A DNA stretch of 64,000 nucleotides from Verrucomicrobiota bacterium. GTDB taxonomy: Bacteria; Verrucomicrobiota; Verrucomicrobiia; Limisphaerales; UBA1319. Location: NCBI GenBank assembly GCA_022711435.1, contig JAKLFB010000002.1, forward strand, positions 124,001 to 188,000, read 5' to 3'. Made by a program: the position numbers and the translations under genes. Of the stretch, positions 26,301 through 33,581 are shown one piece after another (the first letter of the stretch is position 1; every line of letters starts with the position of its first letter). The notes beneath the pieces are model-generated. The model did not search any database. It was not told where the DNA came from and saw nothing but the letters and a program-made list of their open reading frames with translations.

Positions 26301-28940
26301 GCTGCCGATCCTCATGATGCCGCTGTTCAATGTGTTGAACTCGAGCCAGTCGTCGTTGTCGTAGGCGTCGGTGCGGCAGCCGGTCGCGGCCGTCAGCCCC
26401 GAGAGGTCAATCACCCCGTTATTGTCCGTCGTGATCGAGTAGATACGCGCCCCGCTCCATCCGCCCCAAGCCGTGATAGACTGCAACGACGACAGGTCCA
26501 GCCGCGATCCGGTGCCGTTGGCCGAGAAGATCGTCAGACTGCTCCGCCAGTCCTGGTGCATGTCATAGCCCGTCGCGGCGACTGCAAAGGACAGCCCGTC
26601 GCTCACACTGATCCGGGACGCGTAGATGTTCTGGAAAAGCGGCACGTTGATGTTCCGCCCCAACGACACGCCCAATTCGCTGTCTTGAAACGTCACCAGG
26701 TTCGGGGCGTTGAAGGTGCTGTTGAACCCCCAGCCAAAGCTCGAGCCAGATGCGTGTCCCAACTGAGGCGCATCCACGGCGGCCCCGTCCGGGATGCTGA
26801 AATAGGTGTCGCTGACGGACTGCGCCGCCGGCAACTCCAGCCGGCCACTGCTCGAGACGTAGAACTGCGCGTTGTCCACGTTCTCCAGCGCCGGCAGGCG
26901 CAGAAACGGCACCTCGACGTTCCAGCGCGTCTTGCGCGTGAGCGTCCGCAGCGCCGGCAGTTTGATCTCGCCCCCGTTGCGGATGTTGAACTCGAGCCAG
27001 TCGTCATTGTCGTAGGCGTCGGTGCGGCAGCCGGTCGCGGCCGTCAGCCCCGAGAGGTCAATCACCCCGTTATTGTCCGTCGTGATCGAGTAGATACGCG
27101 CCCCGCTCCATCCGCCCCAGGCGGTGATGGACTGCAACGACGACAGGTCCAGCCGCGATCCGGTGCCGTTGGCCGAGAAGATCGTCAGACTGCTCCGCCA
27201 GTCCTGGTGCATGTCATAGCCCGTCGCGGCGACTGCAAAGGACAGCCCGTCGCTCACACTGATCCGGGACGCGTAGATGTTCTGGAAAAGCGGCACGTTG
27301 ATGTTCCGCCCCAACGACACGCCCAATTCGCTGTCTTGAAACGTCACCAGGTTCGGGGCGTTGAAGGTGCTGTTGAACCCCCAGCCAAAGCTCGAGCCAG
27401 ATGCGTGTCCCAACTGAGGCGCATCCACGGCGGCCCCGTCCGGGATGCTGAAATAGGTGTCGCTGACGGACTGCGCCGCCGGCAACTCCAGCCGGCCACT
27501 GCTCGAGACGTAGAACTGCGCGTTGTCCACGTTCTCCAGCGCCGGCAGGCGCAGAAACGGCACCTCGACGTTCCAGCGCGTCTTGCGCGTGAGCGTCCGC
27601 AGCGCCGGCAGTTTGATCTCGCCCCCGTTGCGGATGTTGAACTCGAGCCAGTCGTCATTGTTGTAGGCGTCGGTGCGGCAGCCGGTCGCGGCCGTCAGCC
27701 CCGAGAGGTCAATCACCCCGTTATTGTCCGCCGTGATCGAGTAGATACGCGCCCCGCTCCATCCGCCCCAGGCGGTGATGGACTGCAACGACGACAGGTC
27801 CAGCCGCGATCCGGTGCCGTTGGCCGAGAAGATCGTCAGACTGCTCCGCCAGTCCTCAAACATGTTGTAACTGGTCGCCGCCACTCGTCCGGTGGCTCCG
27901 CCACTCACGGCGAGTCGGGAGGCGTAGATGTTGTTGAGTGGCCCCAGCAAGGCTTGGCCGGTTGGGCTGAACGCGATGGAAGAGTTGCGGTAGGTGGAGA
28001 GGTTCGTGGCCACGAACGCACCGTCTCCGCTCAGATTCACAGTGACGGTGTCCAAGGTCAGCAGGGCAGGAGCGGATACCACGCCGTTGGTGCCCACGGA
28101 GATAGTGCCCGATGCAAAGCTGCCCAGCAGCGGCAGGCTCAGCGTGTTGCTGGCAACCACGGTCAGGTGCGTATCCGTCGCCTGGTTGAGCAGCGGCAAC
28201 TCGTAGTACGGCAGGTCAAGATTGAAGCGGACCCGCCCCGAGATCCGGCCGAGGGCGCCCAGCCGGATGTCACCGCCGGAATTGATGTTCAGGTCCAGCC
28301 AATCATCGTCGCCCGGGCCGGTGATCTGGCCCAACCCGGACAGATCAATGACGCCATTGGTCCAGGCATAAATCGAGTAGGTGCGGGTGCCAGTGCCCGC
28401 GGCCACGTAGAGAGAGGAGACGTTGGTCAATTCCAGGAGCGACCCGCTCCCGGCGGATTGGAGCAACGTGGCATTGCCATTGTATTGCGCCCAGTTGTAG
28501 GTGCTGGCGCCGATGCCCACATAGCCGCCGTCCTGTGCAACCAGACTCGGGTAGCTCGAAAGGCTGCTGCTGGCCGTCAGAGCGCGGAAGGCGCTGCCTG
28601 GCCCGCGGGCGTTGACCGTGCCCCGGATCAGCGCCATGCCGAGCACGTCCAGGGGCTGCCCGTTGGTCAGGGCCAGTCTGCTTTGGGAGCCAAAGCTCAA
28701 GGCATCGATGGCGCCCGCCCCAGCGGCATCGTACACCAGGCTGGCGCTGTCCGGCACGATCACGGTGAAATGGGTCCCAGCGTTGTTGAGGGGGACGACT
28801 TGGGGATTCCAGTTGGTGGCGACGGACCAACTTCGGTAGTCGTTGCCGCCGGACCAGGTGACGGTCTGCCCGGTCTGGGCGAATGCGGCGGATGTGGCCA
28901 GGAGGATTGCACAGGCGAGCTGAATGGAAGCAGTTTTCAT
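23319..28940 (-). CDS. Large secreted repeat protein with dockerin-like and cohesin-like C-terminal domains
   Basis: 1873 aa with a signal peptide (residues 1-21, cut after AFA). Residues about 25-1000 look like an autotransporter/beta-helix-like passenger rich in short strands (LDLSSLQSITAWGG, GVIDLSGL). Within it a 217-aa unit is present 2.3 times, almost identical in DNA. Then come an Ig-like/SbsA-like segment (GPRITNMTPSAAV), a LamG-like region (AGDFDVAVRVAAQTTPNQNS), an Ig-like domain, a dockerin-like pair of motifs at about 1547-1637 (GNNAVTVSDWVKVGR and GDSRLSVADWTQAGR) and a cohesin-like domain at about 1666-1800. The C-terminus is the module shared with other secreted proteins here. 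Probably surface-exposed; substrate unknown. It is upstream of the cohesin-rich giant, probably co-transcribed. Confidence 0.88.
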   Translation of the reverse strand: MKTASIQLACAILLATSAAFAQTGQTVTWSGGNDYRSWSVATNWNPQVVPLNNAGTHFTVIVPDSASLVYDAAGAGAIDALSFGSQSRLALTNGQPLDVLGMALIRGTVNARGPGSAFRALTASSSLSSYPSLVAQDGGYVGIGASTYNWAQYNGNATLLQSAGSGSLLELTNVSSLYVAAGTGTRTYSIYAWTNGVIDLSGLGQITGPGDDDWLDLNINSGGDIRLGALGRISGRVRFNLDLPYYELPLLNQATDTHLTVVASNTLSLPLLGSFASGTISVGTNGVVSAPALLTLDTVTVNLSGDGAFVATNLSTYRNSSIAFSPTGQALLGPLNNIYASRLAVSGGATGRVAATSYNMFEDWRSSLTIFSANGTGSRLDLSSLQSITAWGGWSGARIYSITADNNGVIDLSGLTAATGCRTDAYNNDDWLEFNIRNGGEIKLPALRTLTRKTRWNVEVPFLRLPALENVDNAQFYVSSSGRLELPAAQSVSDTYFSIPDGAAVDAPQLGHASGSSFGWGFNSTFNAPNLVTFQDSELGVSLGRNINVPLFQNIYASRISVSDGLSFAVAATGYDMHQDWRSSLTIFSANGTGSRLDLSSLQSITAWGGWSGARIYSITTDNNGVIDLSGLTAATGCRTDAYDNDDWLEFNIRNGGEIKLPALRTLTRKTRWNVEVPFLRLPALENVDNAQFYVSSSGRLELPAAQSVSDTYFSIPDGAAVDAPQLGHASGSSFGWGFNSTFNAPNLVTFQDSELGVSLGRNINVPLFQNIYASRISVSDGLSFAVAATGYDMHQDWRSSLTIFSANGTGSRLDLSSLQSITAWGGWSGARIYSITTDNNGVIDLSGLTAATGCRTDAYDNDDWLEFNTLNSGIMRIGSPSTTRRVRFTAAGNGTELECIDPYLRAPATLAVSGQATLRCKGDFRYENTDPNSITVENAYFQMDGAESQWLEVGGRDSGPGGFTSRNFGCSQLIVGGSNQTSVVRLVDSINNGQRGAAGESEALYLYGMDGQGLRVLNGSRFLLNGLNAYAAVNGQMKSLRSLIPPGTNSVPFDAGFIADFGGPRITNMTPSAAVTPSVGSVDIAFDLPIDPASFTPADVSLIGPDGVIPATSVAPVGANWRISFSPQAADGTYAVRIGPDINELGSTLSGLDQDSDGSSGEAEDDVFTGTFVIDGTAPVVVGAYALQNGTRVGITFDEPVAPAFATNLASYAVNGFAPTQAVLKTNGNQVWLVASPLAGDRFALALHNVVDALGNQTSCIHTGTVLSLAAADIGVPGTDPREPGMTVPFDDTAFDMVAGGTTIGGVQDAGHFAYENRAGDFDVAVRVAAQTTPNQNSQSGLMARPALARNSRFIFVYLQSHSSANRYGVSYRPSDGVSAAGWPGSSNTAGVFLPNAWMRLRRQGDVFTAYRSADGVDWLPMGTLTQTMPATLLVGMAGSANNNAGQTSTSWHRDYADVSPSLLTQPQSQSAASGADVTFAVTARGLPMLTYQWQLNGVSLPAETNSSLTLLAVTTQRAGSYRVLVSNDYGTAASQEAQLVVDDVGLGGFEADVSPAPLGNNAVTVSDWVKVGRLVAGLDVPLNSHEFARADCAPRTNAILGILPLGDSRLSVADWTQAGRYAAAVDPLTPAGGPMAPSAPAPAPGFNAGALLARAAASSSSAARSIRLTGAKVVQGQTFHVSAELEALGGENAVGFSVQFDPARLTYQGIALAEDAADVSLQVNANQAGSGIVGVVLAKSFGQAFPAGTASLAHLDFRAAGGTGSTTLDFGDSPVWREVSDAQADVQPADYVAGAVRVVAPGRFGADVRLDGGTVELRLTGEPGERYRVEVSTDLLHWSPVDEAAADLAPIVVRDSVAGEAHRFYRAALVP
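26332..27857 (-). repeat. 651-bp tandem repeat, 2.3 copies, inside the secreted repeat protein gene
   Basis: The landmark GTAGGCGTCGGTGCGGCAG recurs at 26361, 27012 and 27663, exactly 651 bases apart each time. The first two units are nearly identical; I noticed only a handful of substitutions, such as around 26349 and 26467-26475 versus their partners. The third copy stops matching near 27857. As 651 is 217 codons, the duplication keeps the frame. Such low divergence, including at third positions, points to a recent duplication or ongoing gene conversion. Confidence 0.93.
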
Positions 28941-29051
28941 GGCTTGTGGCGGATGGCGCTGGCGTTCTGCGGATTGGCTAGGCCCATTGATTCCTTATCC
29001 GGACCTCTTTGGCAACACCGAAACCCAACGAAACTGAACTTCTTGATAAGA

Positions 29052-29082
29052 GTCAGTGTAAAATTACTTCTGATTTTGGTGG
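29052..29082 (+). repeat. Solo copy of the ~30-bp terminal repeat of the MITE-like element
   Basis: A segment containing AAATTACTTCTGATTTTGG lies between the two secreted-protein genes and matches, with a few changes, the left end of the element at 32317. Similarity extends a little upstream (GATAAG). No partner end is visible nearby, so it is a solo or relic copy. Confidence 0.5.
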
Positions 29083-29144
29083 CCGCCGGGCTGCGGTCCG
29101 GATAAGGATCTGCCGAACCGCTCCTGCCATCCGCTAGTCGGCGG

Positions 29145-31940
29145 CTACCTTCCCTGACGATAGCCGATCCGCGGCCGCGCCGCGCTGAACTCGATCCGCT
29201 CGCCCTCGCTCCCGAGGTAGCCGCCCCAGCCGATCCGGATCTCTCCCACACGCTTCCAATCGAGCTCGCCATCGCTGTCGGGCGACCAGCCCGCCAGCTC
29301 GAGCCGGCGGATCGGCACCCACACCCGCTGAGGGCCTGAAACGCCCAGCATGCACCCCGTGGAGGCAATGAAATCGCCGCCGCCTTTCTCCTGAACGATC
29401 ACCAGCAATTGAGTCGGTGTCCGCTGCCCCTCCGGCACCCAGGCGTCCAGGACCAGGCACTCCGCCCCCTCCAAGTCGAGAGTGTCCGGAAATGAGAATC
29501 GCATGAACATGAAGGTGTCGACCTGGCTTTTTTTCAGCGTCGACGAAGCTCGCCACACGGGCCGATCCGCTGTCGAGCGAGCCGCGTCGGCCCCAATTTC
29601 GGTGCGGACATGCTCGCCCTGGATCATGCCGGGGTCCGCTTGCGGGATGGAGCGAAGCGCCAGGTTCGGCAGGGTGTCGCCGCGAGGCGCGAGCCGGTTC
29701 GGGGTCCGGGCCGATGGGTAGCGCAGCAGGACGGCCCCGTGCGGTTCGAGATCGAGGCGGACACGCTGGCTTAGATTTGTGTTCGCGATCGCGCCCGTGC
29801 CGGGATCCCAACGCTCGCCCGGCCCCCGGGAGCTCACCGTCGCCTCGCCCCGCCAGGCCTTGCCGCTGTCATTGATCAGGAAATAGACATCGCGGCCATT
29901 GACGCGCCGGTGCGCGACGCGCACGGGGGACCGGGGCGCGTGGACCGCGACATCGGGCTCGATCAATCCGTTGAGGACGATGGGCAGGAGCCCTTCCCAC
30001 CCAGCCGGCAGAAACACGGCGGCGCCATCTCGCCCATGGATCCTCATCGACGGCATCGAGGTTGTCTCGCCGAACAACTCCCGGCCGAGCGCCTGGACCT
30101 TCGCGGAAGGAAAATCGGTCTCGCTGTTCCGGGGCCGCGCGCCCAGCGCGATCACAGCGCCGCCGCTTCGAACGAACCGTTCGAGGTTGGTCCAAGCCGC
30201 CTCCGGCAGCGTGTCGACCCCAGGCAGCGCCAGGACGCGCCAGCGGAGCTTGCCATGGACGAGCGCGCCGGCCTCGACCGCCGCTTCCGCCAGGGCGCGG
30301 CTATCCACGACCGTGAACTCGCGCTGGGCCGCATACAAGCTCTCGGCCGCCGCCCGCCAGATATTCTCGATGGCGGCTGCGCCGGGGGCGTCGTTGGCCC
30401 ATTGCCGAGCCGGGCGGAACATGGGCCAAACGCTCTCGATGGGATAGAGGAGGGCGACATCGGCGGCCTGGCATCCTCCGGCAAGCGCTGCGCAGCAGCG
30501 CCCGATCCACTCGTTCAGCCGCCGCAAGGCGTCGTCTGTCATGTCCGTGAAGCTGTAATAGCTGGTGATGCTGTTGACGCCGGATACGATCAGCCGATTG
30601 CAGGTGCCGTGGATCTCGGCTTCGCTCACGACACGCTTGGGCCGGCGATCTTCCGGCCCGCGCCAGACCTGCGCGTGATCGGAGGTCTCGCACATCACGA
30701 CGGGATGTTCCTCGAGTTCGGCCGCGCTGGCCGCCAGGCGGGCGACCAGCCACGGGACCTCGGCCGGCACGCTCGTCAGGCAATCCATGCTCGGCGCGTC
30801 CAGACGCCGGATGCATTGGAAAGAATCCCCGTAGAGCGGCACATGCGCCACCAGGCTTTCCTCCGCCAACAGGTGCCCCCCCGACGGTATGCGCCATTCC
30901 CTGCAGCGCTCCTGGATCTGGCCGAAATAATGGGCGGACACCAGATCGCCGACAGTCCGCCAATAGTCGTATCGGATCCGGGCGCCCCGATCGCCGATGT
31001 TGCCGATCAACGCCGGCAGGACTGACTCGTCGAGTGGATAGCCGCGGCGCTGCCGGAATTCGGCGGGCAGGCTGGGGGCCCAGGGCAGCGGCCGCCATGG
31101 CATCGGCTTCAAATAGCAGCTCATGAGCGACGGCTCATCGGTGAACGTCGCGACGAAGATCCGTCCCAGATCGGCGCCGACCTGCTCGGCATAGCGCTGG
31201 TGAGTCAGCTCCAAAAAACGCCGGGTCGGCTCCGGCATGAGCAGGTTCACATAGGGCATTTTCTCGAAAAGATTCCCCTCGGCGTGCGTGCCTTCGTAGA
31301 GCCGGTCGATCGTGGCCACCATGGCATGCCACCGGCCGGGTGGGGCCTCCCATCGCATCGCGCCTTTGCGCACCTGCGGCGCCAGATCCACCTTCCCTTC
31401 GAGATCGATCCGCCCGTCGCGGATCGGGAAAGCCGCGGCAAGAACGAGATCCCCGGGCGGCCTCTTCAGCTCGACCGGACCGGGGCCGCATTCGGTGTCC
31501 CATGCCAGCCAGCCGCGCGCCTCCCACTCGGGATGGTCGCGCAGAACTAGCCCGCCGGCGTTGCCGGATGGATATCCCCGCTCGTCGTAGAGCCAAAGCG
31601 CCATCCCCGCTTCCTTGGCGTGCCCCACGGCGCGCCGGAACGCCTCCCACTTGGACTCGCTCTGCAAATACTGATCGAACGACACATTGCACACCACGCC
31701 GCCGAATCCCTGCCTTTGCAGCTTCCGGATCAAGCCGTCCTGGGCGTCCGGGTCGTCGGGCCATCCGTGGATGATCTTGAGGATCCGCGCCGGGGCGGGC
31801 GGATCGGCCATGGCCGCCGCAAAATCCGGCGGAGCGGCCCTGATCGATCCCACGAGGCCGGCAGCCATGGCTAGGCCCAACGCGATCGCCCACCCGAAAC
31901 GGCTGCGCAGCCCCCGCACAGTGAGGATATCTGGATTCAT
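29145..31940 (-). CDS. Secreted GH106-like glycoside hydrolase (alpha-L-rhamnosidase type)
   Basis: 931 aa with a signal peptide (hydrophobic about 16-33, cut near RAA). Residues 40-450 read as a TIM-barrel glycosidase: GFGGVVCNVSFDQYL, then MALWLYDERGYPSGNAGGLV, which is characteristic of GH106 and related large rhamnosidase-like enzymes, then FVATFTDEPSLMSCY and a SYYSFTDMT segment. Later come a glutamine-amidotransferase-like Rossmann segment (VLALPGVDTLPEAAW) and C-terminal beta domains. GH106 enzymes remove L-rhamnose from pectic rhamnogalacturonan and similar glycans. The assignment is by motif only; a related uncharacterised family is possible. No transporter or SusCD-like partner is adjacent. 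Confidence 0.72.
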   Translation of the reverse strand: MNPDILTVRGLRSRFGWAIALGLAMAAGLVGSIRAAPPDFAAAMADPPAPARILKIIHGWPDDPDAQDGLIRKLQRQGFGGVVCNVSFDQYLQSESKWEAFRRAVGHAKEAGMALWLYDERGYPSGNAGGLVLRDHPEWEARGWLAWDTECGPGPVELKRPPGDLVLAAAFPIRDGRIDLEGKVDLAPQVRKGAMRWEAPPGRWHAMVATIDRLYEGTHAEGNLFEKMPYVNLLMPEPTRRFLELTHQRYAEQVGADLGRIFVATFTDEPSLMSCYLKPMPWRPLPWAPSLPAEFRQRRGYPLDESVLPALIGNIGDRGARIRYDYWRTVGDLVSAHYFGQIQERCREWRIPSGGHLLAEESLVAHVPLYGDSFQCIRRLDAPSMDCLTSVPAEVPWLVARLAASAAELEEHPVVMCETSDHAQVWRGPEDRRPKRVVSEAEIHGTCNRLIVSGVNSITSYYSFTDMTDDALRRLNEWIGRCCAALAGGCQAADVALLYPIESVWPMFRPARQWANDAPGAAAIENIWRAAAESLYAAQREFTVVDSRALAEAAVEAGALVHGKLRWRVLALPGVDTLPEAAWTNLERFVRSGGAVIALGARPRNSETDFPSAKVQALGRELFGETTSMPSMRIHGRDGAAVFLPAGWEGLLPIVLNGLIEPDVAVHAPRSPVRVAHRRVNGRDVYFLINDSGKAWRGEATVSSRGPGERWDPGTGAIANTNLSQRVRLDLEPHGAVLLRYPSARTPNRLAPRGDTLPNLALRSIPQADPGMIQGEHVRTEIGADAARSTADRPVWRASSTLKKSQVDTFMFMRFSFPDTLDLEGAECLVLDAWVPEGQRTPTQLLVIVQEKGGGDFIASTGCMLGVSGPQRVWVPIRRLELAGWSPDSDGELDWKRVGEIRIGWGGYLGSEGERIEFSAARPRIGYRQGR

Positions 31941-32225
31941 GATGCCACCGCTTTAATCCAACCGCCGATGCCGAGGCAACAACAACCTGCACGGCAGCAG
32001 AGGTGAGGAGGCGGAGACGGGCAGCGGGGTTGCAGGACAATATTCTTGGATTCTTGGTGCGTCCGGCCGCAGTGGGACGGTCGTGTGCAGTTTGTCTTTT
32101 CCCTCCCCTCCATGCCCTCATGGAGGGCTCGGGGAGGGGGCCCATAACGGCCTGGACCTGACACCTCACACCCGACACGCATCTTCCGTCTTCCGGCCGG
32201 CCGGCCTACCTGACATGCTTCCTCC
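31941..32225. other. First part of a 933-bp intergenic region
   Basis: No gene is seen. Around 32054-32145 is a motif (TTGGTGCGTCCGG, then GTTTGTCTTTTCCCTCCCC with a C-rich/G-rich inverted repeat) that recurs at about 35669, also intergenic. It looks like a dispersed repeat. The rest of the gap to 32873 holds the two elements listed next and, from 32613, GC-rich sequence with short palindromes such as GGGTCACCCGACCC but no convincing gene. Confidence 0.45.
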
Positions 32226-32302
32226 GCGTCTCTGCGCCTCTGCGGGAGAAAGTTTCAAAGCCAAAACCTTTTTATCCCGCAGAGACGCTGAGCCGCAGAG
32301 AG
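32226..32302. repeat. Imperfect inverted repeat with CTCTGCGGGA / TCCCGCAGAG arms
   Basis: Left arm 32226-32249 (GTCTCTGCGCCTCTGCGGGA) and right arm 32274-32302 (CCCGCAGAGACGCTGAGCCG) are near reverse complements around an AT-rich loop. This type of CTCTGCG-rich palindrome is a familiar dispersed intergenic repeat in environmental bacteria; its function is not known. Confidence 0.55.
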
Positions 32303-32316
32303 GAATTGAGATAAGC

Positions 32317-32612
32317 GTCTGTGCGAAAATTACTTCCGATTTTGGCGGGAGCGCCGCCGGGCCAGATGCGAGGCGCCTGCCTGCCGCGGCGGCGCAGGCA
32401 GGCAAGGGAGGGAGTGTATCCCCCCGCGATACTCGACCGACCGAGCAACGAAGCAGATGGCCCGGCGCCGCCCCGCCCCGCAGGGCTGGGGGGCTTGGGC
32501 GCGCTGGCTGTGTTGCTCCTCGCTCACAGACCGCGCGGGTATGCTCGCTCGTCGCGCCTTGCCAGCCCGCCCAATCCCCTCCAGCAAAATCGGAATTAAT
32601 TTTTGCACAGAC
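32317..32612. mobile_element. MITE-like element, 296 bp, with ~32-bp terminal inverted repeats
   Basis: The left end 32317-32348 and the right end 32581-32612 are reverse complements at about 28 of 32 positions (shared core CAAAATCGGAA, then TTGCACAGAC). The interior is GC-rich and palindromic, for example GCCTGCCTGCCGCGGCGGCG followed by its complement, and has no convincing coding frame. Similar single ends occur at 29052 and 41522. This is the structure of a non-autonomous miniature inverted-repeat element. A clear target-site duplication was not identified. Confidence 0.6.
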
Positions 32613-32873
32613 CCTAAGTCAACATCGCCGCGTGGGGCCTGCCTGCCGGGGCGGCGCAGGAGGGTCACGCGGCCTACATCGCCAAGCGCCCGCTCTCATG
32701 TAAGCCGGGTCACCCGACCCGGCGTCTGCAGCCACCCTCGCCCCGCGAGGCACGAGCGGGGAGGATGTGCATTTTCTGTAATCCCTTCCACCCCCGGGCA
32801 GCGGCAAGCGCAAGATCCGGAATTGCAGGCCCCCACCGAGGAGCAGTAACCTGTTGCGCGATCGCACCGACCC

Positions 32874-33581
32874 ATGCAGTCGTCAATCATGGAACCTCAT
32901 AATCCAAAACGCGCTCGTGGTATCCGTTGCCTCCCGATACTCATGATGTCAATCGGAGGGGTGAGCGCCTGTTGGGTGTTGGGATCGCCTTCCTGGCTGC
33001 CTGTCTGGCGGGGAGCGCCCAACACCGCATTGACCACCCTCTGCTTTCTGGCGGCGGCGGCGGCCGTCCGCACCGGCGTCCTGGCTCGCTACCAATGGAG
33101 TGTTGCAGCCGGGCTGGGCTTCTCGGCCTTGGGCGACGCGTTCCTGATGCAATCGAAGGATTATTTCGTGGCCGGGCTCGCCAGCTTTCTGGCGGCTCAT
33201 TTGTGCTACCTATGGGCCTTTACAGCCGACAGCCCGCTGGCGGGCCGCCGGATGCCGTTCGCCATCGGGGGCGTGCTCGGGGCAGCGCTTCTGGCGCGGC
33301 TTTGGCCTGGAGTGGCGGGCGCGCTGCGAGTTCCGGTCATTCTCTACACCACGGCCATCCTGGCCATGGCGGCCCAGGCGTCCAGCCGCGCCTTGTCCCG
33401 GCGCAGCGCCGCGGCGATCTTCGCTGCGGCAGGCGCGGCGCTGTTCGTCCTTTCCGATTCCGCGCTGGCGTATCGGCGTTTCTGCGGCCCTTTCGAATGG
33501 AGCCGAGCGATCGTCCTGGGCACTTATTTCGCGGCCCAGGCCGGCATCGCCATGTCCGTGGTTATGGAACCTGGTAGGTGA
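32874..33581 (+). CDS. YhhN/TMEM86-family membrane protein (lysoplasmalogenase-like)
   Basis: 235 aa with about eight hydrophobic helices. Family signatures are present: LGFSALGDAFLM in the middle (conserved G-D), then GLASFLAAHLCYLWAF, and near the C-terminus LFVLSDSALAYRRF followed by VLGTYFAAQAGIAMS. Family members such as TMEM86B hydrolyse the vinyl-ether bond of lysoplasmalogens in membranes; the role of the bacterial proteins is less certain. The first few residues before the hydrophobic region are doubtful, and an internal ATG (MEPHN or MMSIGG) could be the true start. Its 3' end overlaps the convergent gene by 20 bp. Confidence 0.8.
   Translation: MQSSIMEPHNPKRARGIRCLPILMMSIGGVSACWVLGSPSWLPVWRGAPNTALTTLCFLAAAAAVRTGVLARYQWSVAAGLGFSALGDAFLMQSKDYFVAGLASFLAAHLCYLWAFTADSPLAGRRMPFAIGGVLGAALLARLWPGVAGALRVPVILYTTAILAMAAQASSRALSRRSAAAIFAAAGAALFVLSDSALAYRRFCGPFEWSRAIVLGTYFAAQAGIAMSVVMEPGR

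Noticed and set aside
26332..27857. CRISPR array
   Set aside because: The units are 651 bp, coding and contiguous; no short repeats with unique spacers or cas genes are present.
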